A DNA stretch of 64,000 bases from Sequoia sempervirens (taxonomy: Eukaryota > Streptophyta > Pinopsida > Cupressales > Cupressaceae), in the NCBI GenBank assembly GCA_007258455.2, contig VDFB02000001.1, forward strand, positions 12,944,299 to 13,008,298, given 5' to 3'. The translations under genes were made by a program, and so were the position numbers. Shown one piece after another: positions 37,535 to 50,412 of this stretch. Position 1 is the first letter of the stretch, and the number at the start of each line of letters is the position of its first letter. Below the pieces are notes generated by a model. It did not search any database, was not told the origin of the DNA, and saw only the letters and a program-made list of their open reading frames with translations.

Positions 37535-37539
37535 GTTAC

Positions 37540-40500
37540 TATTTTCTATATAAACCATTCACATATGTGGAACACATATTATACCCCTACAATTAAAACT
37601 AAGATGTATTCAACTAAATGGTAGTTAAAAGAGAGATATAAACCCTAAATCATTTTAGAATGTCATCTATTTTGTATTTTAAAGAAAAAAATTCCTAAAA
37701 CTTGGTCTTCAAAGGAGATAAGAACACAAGATCCTTTTATTATTTTTATTGATTTTAAGACTCATACCTATCCCTCATATGGTGGATCATCAACTCAATG
37801 GATGACATCTATCTAGATTCAACATTATTTTAACATAAATATATCCACAACCTCATGTATAGTTTTTAACATTTTATCCTCCAAGGAAATTTTGGATATC
37901 TTAAATTCACAATGATATAAACATGCTTAATGTCCACTAGAAAGTGTTGTATTATCTTATCAGACTCAAAGTATTTTTCAACAGCTCAATTTAGGCACTC
38001 CATTGTATTTGAAATATTATATTTTCAAGTCAAAACTCCTTTTAGAACCATCCACCCTATCCAATCTAAGCTATAACAATTTGGGATCCATGTCTTCAAC
38101 ACAATAGGCATGAAAGTGAACTTTGTCATATCTTAAATTCACAATGATATAAACATGCTTAATGTCCACTAGAAAGTATTGTATTATCTTATCAGACTCA
38201 AATTGTTTTTCAAAAACTCAATTTAGGCACTCCATTGTATTTGAAATATTATATTTTCAAGTCAAAACTCCTTTTGGAACCATCCACCCTATCCAATCTA
38301 AGCTATAACAATTTGGGATCCATGTCTTCAACACAATAGGCATGAAAGTGAACTTTGTCATAAACAATAAATTTATCATTTAGTATAACAGAAGGTGCAC
38401 AAAAAACCATGACTATAATTAATCTAGTGTCAATAGTAAAACTTGGGGCTAATAAGCCCAACAAAACTTTAATTATGGTGGAGTGGACTCTCATTACTCC
38501 CCATATTTTACCCAAGTATGTGTTTCCTAAAATTTCCAAATATAAAATTTATTTATAGTTGTCAAATTCAATAGCCTCAATTTTGAGCTAGGGAAAACTA
38601 GGGAGTATCCTTGCTACTCCATTCAAACTCATGGGAGAAACCTACACTTTCATGTCAATACCTAAAATTGAGGATAGAACTAAGTTTTTTAGTTTTGATC
38701 AAGCATCTCAAAGGTGTTATGATGTGGAAAATAATATTCAATGGTTCCTCTTACAAAAGAAGGTCAAGAACCTATTATACAAACATGATTGAAGCCCTAC
38801 AATGGAAAGTATAAATATTCGGGTTGCACAATGAGGATGCAACGAGTAATCTTGTGACTAATAGGTTTTTGGGTATAGATAAAGATCCCAATACCATAAT
38901 CTCATTGACACACTCAAGGGAGAAACCTATAATTTTATGTAAATACCCAAGATTGTGGATATAATTAGGTCTTTTAGTTTCATTCAAGTACCTCAAAGAT
39001 AGTATGATTTGGAATGCACAATTCAGTAGTTCCTCTAATAGAAAAAGGTCAAGAATCTATTATACAAACATAATCAAAGTCATATCTTGGCAAGTATAAA
39101 ATATTTGGGTTGTACAATGAAGATTCCATGAGTAAGCTCACAATTGATAGGTTGTTGGGTATAGATAAATGGCCCAATACGATTAACCCAATTGACATGA
39201 AAATATTACTCAATGAGTTTGATGACAAGATTTCTTGTAGAAATATCAAAAGGTCTACAAAATAATGGTTGGAATATAAGGCCATAGCTAGACCATAATT
39301 TGATTGGAGGATACACTCAAAGGATGATGAAAAAGATGATGAATGTTATGAAGCTTGCCTAGGATTAGGGAAATTGAAATTGTCAAAGTTTCTTCAAGGG
39401 CCACTTCACCTTCAAATACTCTCACAAATTTTGTTCTTAATTCAACACAGGTGGGCACTCCTATACAATGCGCCAAAGCTCTACTATAAGACATTTCATT
39501 AATGTCTAAGGTTATTATTCCCATTGTCCTAATAAGTTATAATATTTCTCCTATTTTTCTAGATGTTAGTATTCTTGTTGTTCTTACCGATGTTTCTAAT
39601 AAGTTTGGTATAGTAAATGCTTCTCAAGTCTTATAGGAGTAATTCCATTTAAGGATTCAAAATCTCCTTTTATTGCCATGAAGGTTGATCCTATGGTTGT
39701 GTTTGAGAGTGGTTAAGGTCAAGGTTTAGCATTAACTAGCACTTCTCTTGTTTCTATTGTAGATGTGTTTGGTGACTTTTTAGTTTTAGTTTCTAGGGTG
39801 CCTTGTGTTTCAAATCTAGACTTTGTTTTAGTGTCTTTAACGCCATTTCAGGAAAAACATAGTATCCAAATTCTCTAGTTTGTGTCTTTTGCTATAATGT
39901 CTACTATTGTTACTATAAGTCCTATTCATTCTAGTGTACCAATTCAATCACTTTTTGATAGCAATATTTAAATAAATTTAGAGATCGCCATAGAAGAAAT
40001 GGTGACTTTAAGAGTTATGAGCCATAATTAGTTGATCGATGAAAACCAAAAGTCAATAATACAACTTGATTTGAGTGTACAATTAAATGATGTTTTTTTA
40101 GAGTTGGCATATGATTAAGTTATAGGGAAAGTAAAGGGGGTGATCAAAAGAAATAATCAGTCCCTAGGAAAAGACATTATCATGGAAATAGAACATGAAT
40201 TATTTTCAATTTCAAGAAACAAAATAGCTTGAAGAAATACCTTATGCAATAAAATCCATACTATATTTAGTTTTGGATCATGTTTAACATTTGATTATAG
40301 AGAATGAGAGATAGAATAAAAGAGTTGTTGTTGAGGTAACTAACGACTTAGTGAAATATATTAATAAGAATTTAAAGTAGGTGTATAATAAGGTTTGCTA
40401 AGCATATGCAATTTAATATCTTGATAAATCCTTAGTGAAACTGAAAAATTGTAAGATTAATAAAATTATGGAGAAGGTAGACTTCATTAGGTAGGTGAAA

Positions 40501-40711
40501 GTAGATGGCAGGCCAACAAATGTTAATATAATGACTATGGTTGATTTGTAATTGGCTTCCAATTTTCTTATCGAGGTCGACAAGACAATCTAAGGATAGA
40601 TACAAACTATTTATTTCCTAGAAGAGGAAGTAGATAAGGAGACCCTACAATTACATAGTTTATTTAAATATATTGGTTATAAACAATTCTTAAATGAGAA
40701 AGAGAAATTGG
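37540..40711. other. Anonymous decayed DNA
   Basis: No recognisable gene. It includes the tandem duplication at 37896-38360 and a diverged ~290-bp pair at about 38630-38900 and 38920-39190 (shared 'gagaaacct', 'ggtcaagaa.ctattatacaaacat', 'gttgggtatagataaa'). From about 40420 one plus-strand frame looks faintly coding with stops; it resumes after the 5S array at 43122. Confidence 0.4.
37896..38360. repeat. Two-copy 232-bp tandem duplication
   Basis: The unit beginning 'atatcttaaattcacaatg' at 37896 repeats at 38128. The copies differ at only a few bases, for example 'aaagtgttg' versus 'aaagtattg' and 'ttttagaacc' versus 'ttttggaacc', so this is a fairly recent local duplication. Confidence 0.9.
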
Positions 40712-43121
40712 TTAACCAAATAGTTATGATATTGCTATCAGGATTCAACTATGTAGTTTCGAGTCAAACTCATTGACCCATGTTTCATGAGTAGTGGTTG
40801 ACAAGAACCCATCTCTCATGATAATGAATGGTTCACTTAGCACTCATTGCATCTAGGAGATGCTCACAAAGGTGAAGCATTGGGCCTTCCCGAGAGGTCA
40901 CCCATCCCAGTACTACTCCAACTCAAGCGTGCTTAACCACAAAGTTCTCTCCAAGGTTAAACCCACTTATCTTGCAATCTCATTTGCAAAAACTTTAGCA
41001 AGTTTTGTGACTTATGAACCATTCATTATAGAGCCCCTTTAGCTCATCAATTGATAAGTAGGAGGTATTTTCCATGAATCAAATTATGATATTGCTATCA
41101 AGATTCAACTGTGTAGTTTCAAGTCAAACTCATTGCCCATGTTTCATTAGTAGTGGTTCACAAGAACCCATCTCTCATGATAATTAATGATCCACTTAAT
41201 GCTCATTGCATCTAGGTGATGCTCATAGAGGTAAAGCACTGGGCCTTCCTAGGAGGTCACCCATCTCAGTACTACTCCAGCTCAAGCGTGCTTAACCACA
41301 TATTTCTCTCTAAGGTTAAACCCACTTACCTTGCAATCTCATTTGCAAAACCTTCAACAAGAGTTGTGTCTTATGAAGCATTCATTATAGATCCCCTTTA
41401 GCTCATCAATTGATAAGTAGGAGGTATTTTCCACAACAAGTCAAATTATGGTATTGCTATTACGATTCAACTATGTAGTTTCGAGTCAAACTCATTGACC
41501 CATCTTTCATGAGTAGTGGTTCACAAGAACCCATCTCTCATGATAATTAATGGTCCACTTAGTACACATTGCATCTAGGTGATGCTCACAGAGATGAAGC
41601 ACTAGACCTTCCCAGGAGGTCACCCATCCTAGTACTACTCCAGTTGAAGCGCACTTAACCACAAAGTTCTCTCCAAGGTTAAACCCACTTAGCTTGCAAC
41701 CTCATTTTCAAAATATTCAGCAAGTGTTGTGCCTTATGAACCATTAATTATATAACCCCTTTAGTTCATAAATTGATAAGTAGGAGGTATTTTCCACAGT
41801 GAGTCAAATCTTGATATTGCTATCAGGATTCAACTATGTAGTTTCAAGTCAAACTCATTGACCCATGTTTCATTAGTAGTGGTTCACAAGAACCCATCTC
41901 TCATGATAATGAATGGTCCACTTAGCACTCATTTCATCTAGGTGATGCTCACAGAGGTGAAGCACTGGGCCTTCCCGGGAGGTCACCCATCTCAGTTTTA
42001 CTCTAGCTCAAGCATGCTTAACCACAAAGTTCTCTCCAAGGTTAAACCCACTTAGCTTGCAACCTCATTTGCAAAACCTTTAGAAAGTATTGTGCCTTAT
42101 GAACCATTCATTATAGAGCCCCTTTGAAAATGAGGTTGCAAGATAAGTGGGTTTAACCTTGGAAAGAAATTTTTGGTTAAGCGTGCTTGAGCTAGAGTAG
42201 TACTAGGATGGGTGACCTCCTGGGAGAAACCCGATCTTTCACTCTATGAGCATCACTAGATCAATGAGGTATTAGCGGACCATTCATTATCATGAGATAT
42301 GAGTTCTTATTGGCTACTGAAACATGGGTCAATGAGTTTATTCGAACTACATAGTTAATCTGATAACAATATCATAATTTGACTCATTGTGGAAAATACC
42401 TCCTACTATCAATTGATGAGCTAAAGAGAACTCTATAATAATAGTTCATAGGCACAACACTTGTTGAGTTTAAAAAATGTGCACTTCAAGTAAGTTTACT
42501 AGGTTTTGGTTGGCGGCGCATGGTGTATTAGTCTTGGTGACCTCCCGAAAAGGCCTAGTGCTTCACCTCTGTGAGCATCACCTAGATGCAATGAGTGCTA
42601 AGTGGACCATTCATTGTCATGAGATATGGGTTCTTGTGAACCATTACTCATGAAACATGGGTCAATGAGTTTGACTCAAAACTACACAACTGAATCTTGA
42701 TAGCAATATCATAATTTGACTCTTGTGGAAAATACCTCCTACTTATCAACTGATGAGCTAAAGGGGCTCTATAATGAATGGTTCATAAGGCACAACACTT
42801 GCTGAAGGTTTTGAAAATGAGGTTGCAAGCTAAGTGGGCTTAACCTTGGAGAGAACTCTATGGTTAAGCGCACTTGAGCTAGAGTAGTACTGGGATGGGT
42901 GACCTCTCAGGAAGGCCTAGTGCTTCATCTTTGGGAGCATCACCTAGATGTAATGATTTCTAAGTGGACCATTCATTATCATGAGAGATGGATTCTTGAG
43001 AACCACTACTCATGAAACATGGGTCAATGAGTTTGACTCAAAACTACATTGTTGAATCCTTATAGCAATAGCATAATTTGACTCATTGTGGAAAATACCT
43101 CCTACTTATTAACCAAATAGT
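40712..43121. mobile_element. Array of seven 5S-rRNA-derived units, four minus then three plus, with 13-bp target duplication
   Basis: The insert 40725-43108 lies between direct repeats 'ttaaccaaatagt' (40712-40724 and 43109-43121). Minus-strand units start at 40725, 41084, 41446 and 41809 (periods about 360-363 bp). At about 42126 the orientation flips, and three plus units follow to 43108. Each unit carries about 65 bases matching the second half of plant 5S rRNA: GTTAAGCGYGCTTGAGC, GAGTAGTACTGGGATGGGTG and ACCTCCCGGGAAGGCC. The matches cover box A, the intermediate element and box C of the pol III internal promoter. Positions are 40883-40949, 41242-41308, 41605-41670, 41967-42033, 42165-42229, 42508-42560 (degenerate) and 42850-42918. 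Candidates are a 5S-derived SINE or a Cassandra-type TRIM LTR; the 13-bp duplication favours LINE-driven insertion. Confidence 0.85.
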
Positions 43122-46100
43122 GTTTGACACCATGGTAAAGTATTTCACAAAGGAATTTGTCTAAAATTTAGATTGTCTCATTAATGAAATTGGAAAGGCC
43201 ATTGCTAAATTCATGCTACATACTAAAGTTAGTTTGGAAAGAATGAATAACATGGCCCTTGTCTCTTGAGAATTGATGAAGTGGGTAATTGATGGGCTTA
43301 TAGAAGAAATCAATAGGAATGTGTAATTAATCATAATTAATAAAGAGAACCTTATTGTCAAATTTTCAGGCTTGTAGAATTATCACACTACTAAAGTCCT
43401 AGAGTAATTCATTTCAGACATGTTGCATACTTGGAATGTGTAGGAGGGAATGGATAGTTACAAAAATTTCTAGAGGGGCCTATTTCTATTATTTATCTGT
43501 TATTTTTTTATAATTTCTATTTTAGAGACATTTGGATTTTAATTATCCTGCTTAAATTTATTTCCCAAGAATTAGCTTACATATAAGTGGTGGTATTTGA
43601 ACTATTAAAATATAAATAAATTTAGATAATTAGAACAGATTTAAAATTGTGTTATTACTTAATTTTTATTGGCAACATATAGTTATCTTCTTATCTTTTC
43701 ATGTGTGTGGAGTGAGAATGGAGAATTGAATATGATCCCTAAAGTTCAAGTATATACAATGATAAAATAATCAACTGTTTGGGTTATTTATGTGATAATC
43801 TTATGCATGATCTTATGGTGGTGTAGTGTCGTAAAATTGCACCATCTTGCAATTTCACTTACACTTTTGCAAAGTTTTTAGTTTCCATTCCCTTAGCATT
43901 TGTGTAGGCTCATTTTATCCCTTGCATCAACCTTTTCCTTCTTAGGATGCTCATGACCCCTTTTCAGCAGCTACCTATGTGCGCTAGCTTTGCATCAAAC
44001 CTTGTGCTTTCCTTGTTCTCATTGTTTTTTAGGATGATTGTTTTGGACACTAGCATGTCATGCAGACACTTGTGTGTTGAGCTAGTGTCCCATGACATTT
44101 CAACATTCAAATGGTCATTTTTGAGGCTCTTTCCACTTGTCACTTACCTTTGTCGATGGTAATGGCTTGGGATGCCTTTTAATAGATCGAGAACCCTATT
44201 TTCCCTCCTATTCTCTCTTTAAAAGTGGTCTTTTGAATTCATTTGGTCTTCTTGGGTTCTCTCTTGAACTCTCTTCTGCTTCTTGGACATTCTTTCTTTA
44301 TTTTCTCACTCTCTCCAACTTGCACAACTCTCTTGCTTGCTATAGTGGTCTCAAGCTATTACAGATTCTCTACAAGTCTCTTGACTCTCACAACCCTCCC
44401 TTTATCTCTCTCGCTCTTTGGCTTCCTCAAGCCTTGCAGGTGATATATGTTTCTTGTCTTGTTCTTTGAGCATCTTGGGATTTCTCACATCCCTTGTTTA
44501 TGCATTTATCTATCTCATCTATTTATCTATTTCATTGTCTATTATTTTCTCTATTTGTCTATATGGTTGTCCATAGAGATGGAAAAATTGAAACGGGGGT
44601 TTGACTAAGGCAAGCCCCTAAACAACCCCAACAATTTTCCTTGATCTTATGTGTGAAGGTATAAAATATATTCATTTTCTAGAGGCTTAATAACTTGGTT
44701 AGTTGTGAGTGCATTCTTTTTGTCTTCCTATTATCATAGGAATTTGCACCTGCTTGCAAGGATGAAAAGCTCTTCAATCCCGTGTAACATTGGACTAATT
44801 TCAAGTTGTGCATACCCTATTTTGAAACTAGACCTCCAAATTATGGGTTGGCTCCCCTTTTGATTCTCCTAGAAACTATTGAATTGTAAGGAAAAGGGTG
44901 AGAAATATTGACTGAAAATGTAAACTGAATCACTTCTAGGAGGTGATTGCACCAAATATGATGATCTAATGCCAGATTAATTCAGAATTGGAAACTTAGG
45001 GAATACCTTACACAACTCATTAATTACAATCTTATAACAAAAAAATTTCGAAGGAAGGCTAATTAACCTTTTCTAGAAGGAAATAGATGCTTCACAACTT
45101 GAAACTAATAACTGCATGCACAACCTAAGACCTAAAACTTGATTGCATCCAATAATTTGTAGTAATGAAAGAGACAAGATTTAAAGATTTTGATTAATAA
45201 AACACATTAAACCTCATCAAATCAATCATTTATTGCATAAACTCAATTACAAGAAGGTAAAATTTTATATCCTTAAGCCAACAAAAGGAGAAACTGCAAT
45301 GAAAATAATAGAAAAATAACTTGTAAAACCTGTTGTTGTATATTAAATTGTCATAAAAGTGAGTTATAAATCTCTTCTCTCTCAAAATCAGGAGAGTAAA
45401 AGTAAAGAACCAAGGAAAAAAGACTAAGTATTTTCCTTATATACAATAAATGGCTTCAAAAATCCAAGACGAGGTAACTAAGAATAAAATATTTGAACTG
45501 TGAAGCCATCCATGAGCAAAAGCAAAACTGTATGAAAATTAGACCCAACCAATGCTATAAACTGAGCTTAAACAACTCAAAACTCCATGTCACAATGTAT
45601 ATAACTGAACTGCATCTTAAAATGAAACATGAATGCATGGAGGTGGCACTAAAAGTAATCTAAAAGTAAAAATATCTTCCTCAAATGCCTCTCATGAGCA
45701 AAAGAGAAAGTGCATGAAAAGAGGTCAAATAACTGATGATAACTGCAAAAATAAGTGGTCAAACTCCACCTCTCAAAGTGTATGATCAAAATATCCTATG
45801 AACTAGCGTGAAACTAAGGTAATCTGTCAAGAATATCCATAATTTGCATGATTGGACCTTTAGTTGGATTTCACTTATTTTTCTTGCATGGATTTAAAAA
45901 GATAATCTTTTAATTAAATATTAAAGGTAATCATTTAATGATTATTTTAATATTTAATATTTGTTAACTTCACCTTTATTAGATGTTTAAATATTAAAGT
46001 AATAATAACATTAACTTTAATATTTAATTGATATTTGATATTCTTCAACTCCATGCAATAAGCATAAGTGAAGATGAACTCAACCTTTCAAAATCAAAAG

Positions 46101-47299
46101 AAAACTTTGAAAGTCAAACTTAAACCTCACAGGCCCCTCATACATTATTAGGTCGATTTATAAGTCAAGACCATGGCAATGATTAAAATGAAATGATCAT
46201 TTGGAAAACAAAGTCAAAAATTAAACTCATCAGCTTAGGGATTTTTTGGTAAAAGGCATCAAACCCTAAAATCACTTCATTTTTCTTTTGAGTTTTGGAG
46301 AAAATAGAGAAAACTATTGCATCGCCATGCCTGGGTAGGGTTTGGAGTTTGAAACCTCATGTTTTCAGCCTGATTCATGTTGATTTCTTGAGATATTCTA
46401 TAGAAAAAAGTGTGGTGTCTTTCATCACAAAATTGGGTATTTCTCCATTTTTGAAGCACTTTTTGAGCCTCCAGGCCATGGCTATAATCATTTTTCTAAT
46501 GTATTTTTATTTGTGAATTGTTCTATTGATTCCCTTTCTCTATTTCTAGCCACCATGGTTATACTAGGCTCGAGCTTTGGAATGCTTTTTTGCTAGAGAT
46601 TACATGGTATGCTCATCTTTGCACATCCTAGACTTTGTGTTTGTAATAGAAAAGAAAAGAAAAACTTCTTTATTTCTCTATATATTCTGGATTTCATTTG
46701 TTCCATATTACCTTAATAACTTGCAGAAAGAAAGACCCTTTGGTTTACTCATGCTTTCACATTCCCTCTATATCTAGCAGTTGTGGCCTTTCAATGGTCG
46801 TTATGGGTCTTCTATTTTATGAAAATGACAAAAACAGATCTCTTGCTTTTCAGAAAAATATGCAAGTTCTCCATTGTTTTGAAACTGATATTTTATGCAA
46901 AACCCATGTGTGTTTATGTTTTAGGTTGCGGCTTCTTTGTTACTTTACAAGAAAATAATGAGCTTTTGTTCCTTCACCTAGATTTTTCTTCTGCAAATCC
47001 CTAGTTTCATTTTTTGGGTGAAAGAAAACAAAAGAAAACTCCTCATAAAATAGTGGGTTTTGACAAACCATACTAACTGCAAAGTATTCCATTTAACTTG
47101 CTCGTAAGTGCTTAAAATATTCTACTCCTTTCCGGCCTATAAACCCAAGAGCTTAATAACTGAAATCATAGCTGAAATCTATATTTTAGATATTTCCTAT
47201 GTATATATGACTTTCTGGGTTGCACTTTAGCAAATACTCTAGAAGCTTTCTCTTTCAGTGCAAGAAAATGTATTACCATTTTGATTTTTCTTGATAGGC
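43122..47299. other. Anonymous decayed DNA up to the assembly gap
   Basis: 43122-43380 continues the faintly coding plus frame cut by the 5S array (FDTMVKYFTKEFV). The rest shows only short open frames with no domain I recognise. Confidence 0.35.
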
Positions 47300-47399
47300 N
47301 NNNNNNNNNNNNNNNNNNNNNNNNNNNNNNNNNNNNNNNNNNNNNNNNNNNNNNNNNNNNNNNNNNNNNNNNNNNNNNNNNNNNNNNNNNNNNNNNNNN
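47300..47399. other. Assembly gap (100 N)
   Basis: Exactly 100 undetermined bases, the usual size for a gap of unknown length. Order and distance across it are not guaranteed. Confidence 0.99.
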
Positions 47400-49072
47400 T
47401 GTAATTAAAATAGATGAAAGATTAGTTTACATGGAAATATATTATCTTTCTTCAAGATAAATATTTTAAAATTGGAAATGGTTGCATTGTAAATCTATGC
47501 TGTATCCCATGATTCTATTGTTGATCCGAGTTGTTGTGTATAGTAATGTAAATGATTATTGAATTGGGAATAATTGTGGGTTATTGTACAAATGTTTAAG
47601 TCATTATGTGAGGTGGAATTGGGAGTCTTCCAAAGGCTAGGGGAATTTTCTATTTGATGGACTCTATGTTTATTAATTTTGGAATGGTTGTTTATGTATT
47701 GAATGAGTACACGAAGGTTGTTAGCTTTGCACGGTATATTCACCACTTTGATTGGGATTTGTGTGCAGGATGGTTTATGCCTCGCCTTTTTGTGTGTGTT
47801 CATAAGGTTTTGTGATTTGTGCAAGTTGACTTTTCCCTATTGATTTTAGTGGGTCTTCTATTTGTTAATAGGGGGAGTAGCTCTTAATGGGGGCCAGTGC
47901 ACAAAGTGTTGTCCAAGACAACCCATGTGAGAGTTTCTTAACTAAGTCATAACCTAATAAATAAACTAGGGGGGTTGGGTAGAATTTCACTCTAATTAAG
48001 ATAATTGGATGCCTCACCCATGCCTGTAGTGCTCGTTCAAGCTAAGGATGGGTTGAGAATGCCTAGTTGGCAAGATCAACTTCCTTGTCCTCATGAAAGG
48101 AAGGTTGGTTCCACATGTGTCACCCTATGGGGCCGACATCTAGTGTGAGACTGTCAGGACAAGCATAGATGGGGGTCGACATCTTGTGAGAGACAATCAG
48201 GACAACCCATGCTAGTACCATGCAATGACACTCTCCCCTACTACAACCTAACATTCCCCTAACTTGTATTTCCCTTTGATGTTTGTGTGCCTGATCTGGG
48301 AGTGGTGTCACTGTTTTGTGATGTTACATTGTACTTGTATGTTGGAGTCCTGTATCGTCTTGTTATGTCAATTATCAGTCTTCTAGTTAGTGTTTTGGTG
48401 GTGAGACCTTATTGCTATCTCCTAGCATGGCGGGTGGACCTTAGGGTTCCATATGGTCAGGTGGAATGTGCCTTGTACTCCATTGGGTTTCTGTTGCTGT
48501 GGATCATTCGTGTGGTGGCTATTCCCAGTGTTGTGGACTCTTGCATTGTTCCAGGATTAAGTGGACTACCTTACTTGTATTTGTATTGAATTGTACTACA
48601 AATCAGTTGTATAATGCATTGTACTTAGATGTATATTCTTCCCTATTGATCTTGGGGAAACATTGATGTAATGATGTAATGTTGTAATTCATTGTTGAAC
48701 TCTCTCTTGTAATGGGTAGTGTTAATGATGTAACTTGTTTATGTTAGTTAATGAAATTGATTTTGAATGGTATCTATTGATGACATGTTATGGTTATTTC
48801 AAATTGGTTGATCATTTAAATGTGATGGATTAAATGAAAATTCATATTGTTAGATAAATCTTGTTTAATGAGATGATAGAGATGATTTATAATTCTTGTA
48901 AGTTGGTCAATGGGATTCTAGTAGCGTAATCATGGAACCTTAGAGGACTTAGGTTAGAATGCAAGTTATTGTATTATCTACAATCTTTAGTATGTTGCAC
49001 TTTAAAAAAAAAATGTTTTGTTTTCTGTGTTGTTGCATGTTGTCCTCTAGGGTTTCATGGCGGGGCGTTACA
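47400..49072. repeat. Possible LTR ending GGGGCGTTACA
   Basis: The sequence ends abruptly at 49072 in GGCGGGGCGTTACA beside LINE sequence. On the minus strand this reads TGTAACGCCCCGCC, a common plant LTR start. Low-complexity 'gtaatgatgtaatgttgtaat' near 48667 and a pair of ~40-bp diverged repeats (48131-48210, 'gacatctagtgtgagactgtcaggacaa') lie inside. No second LTR, PBS or PPT found. Confidence 0.35.
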
Positions 49073-49093
49073 AACATTCCTCAGAAGAACCTA

Positions 49094-50378
49094 CTACACA
49101 CACTTAAGGAAATCTGATGACCACTGATCCACCCCATCCTCAAGAGCAAGCAAGTTTGTGAAGAAGCATATTGTCTCCCTCTCAATATCCTCAATTTTCT
49201 CTAACACCAACCCATTCGCATCCTTAATCGTATTAATTATATTGAAAACCCTCTTTGCTTTCACCAAATTGTGAAATAATCTTGTGTTTCCATCTCTAGC
49301 TCCCGACCATGATTCCATAGCCTTGGCCTTCCAGAAATCTTCAATTTTGGCCATGAACTTCACTAATCTATCCTTTAGTTCTTTCTCTTTTATGAAATCA
49401 ACTTGATTCATTCCCCATTTTATTACCTTTTCATTCAACATGGAAAGTTCATCTCCAATTTCCTTTTCCTCCCTAAAGATGTCCTTGAAGTTAGTCTTGT
49501 TCCATTCCCTCAACTTATTCAAGTGTGACAACCTTCTATAGAAAATGAAACTTTTGGTGCCACCTCTCTTAGGAATCTCTATCCACCATAATTCCATCAA
49601 AGTGATCAGTTATGGGCAACGAAGCTACATTCTCTCAAATTTGAAATGGGAGTTCCTTTGTCTATCTGCAATGGTGAATTCCAATTGGACAGGAAAATGG
49701 CTTGATAAAGAAACAGGGAGAATCAAAGACTCGATGCCGATCGAATGCTCTAGCCAGTCTGCCGACAAGAGGAACTTGTCTAATCTTTTCATGATGTTGG
49801 TGAATCCTTGGCGCCTATTCATCTAGGTGTAATTTCCATTTTTGGGGGCACATCCCAAGGGAAATTATTCTCCACAAAATTTTTGAAGTCTTTGATCATC
49901 AAATTTTCACTTCGCAAGCCGCCACTTTTTTCATCCAGCCTTAGAATTTGGCATTGAAGTCCCCCTCGAGCACAATCTATTCCTCTTTAAAATTATGCAT
50001 GAACTTTGTTAGACTATCCTAGGTTTTCCTTTTGTCTTCAATTTTTGTTGGTTTGTATACATTGAGCATGTAAAAGGAAAGGCCAAAGGTCAAGCTCCTA
50101 ACCATACACTATGTCCAAGCTTTTGCACCACATTCCTTATGAACTACCACAACCCCATGATTCCATAGAACACCAAGCCCACTTGAACTGTCATGAGCAT
50201 CCACAAACCACCCATTCCATTTTTTACAGTGTCTTAGAAAGAAGCCATCCTCATCACCATTCAGCTTGGTCTCTTGAAGAATCACAATATCCATCATCAA
50301 CCTATCTAATTGGCTCTTCACCAAGCATTGCTTGTTAGGGGCATTTAAGCCCCTAACGTTCCATGAGGCTATCCTCAT
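49094..50378 (-). pseudogene. LINE ORF2, endonuclease and linker (broken)
   Basis: An ATG at 50378 starts MRIASWNVRGLNAPNKQ, the hallmark start of plant LINE ORF2 AP-type endonuclease, followed by DIVILQETKLNG and GLGVLWNHG. The end of the domain is SLSSHFPVQLEF near 49680 (normally SDHxP; Asp replaced by Ser). The linker at 49094-49600 (YRRLSHLNKLREWNKTNF, WSGARDGNTRLFHNLVKAKR) matches the usual region before the RT. The family nicks target DNA to prime reverse transcription. Frameshifts and the missing RT make it dead. Confidence 0.88.
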
Positions 50379-50412
50379 TGGTTGCCAAGGGAGGAAATTC
50401 CCTCCTTGGACC

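Larger units (their letters stand above)
16681..37539 (+). mobile_element. Very long gag-only LTR retroelement with nested insertions
   Basis: Two closely similar LTRs (16686-17774, 1089 bp; 36444-37534, 1091 bp) lie in the same orientation. The left one is followed by a PBS-like TGGCACTAGAAGGAG, as in a 5' LTR. The right one is preceded by the purine tract AAAGAGGGGCAAA, as in a 3' LTR. The flanking 5-mers are GTTAT (16681-16685) and GTTAC (37535-37539), a one-mismatch target duplication. Without the nested gypsy element the unit is about 12.9 kb. It carries one gag-like frame, no protease, RT, RNase H or integrase, an antisense fragment of a cellular-type gene, and A-rich spacer DNA. This fits a non-autonomous (TR-GAG/LARD-like) Ty3/gypsy derivative. 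Alternatively the two LTRs could belong to different elements; the imperfect 5-mer leaves some doubt. Confidence 0.72.

Noticed and set aside
40883..42918. Functional tandem 5S rRNA genes
   Set aside because: Only about the second half of the 5S sequence is present in each unit, one unit is badly decayed, orientation flips mid-array, and the block has target duplications. These are 5S-derived repeats, not rRNA genes.
43940..47010. Several open frames of 60-110 codons rich in Phe/Leu/Ser
   Set aside because: They are AT-rich sequence without stops by chance; overlapping frames are equally open and none shows a domain.
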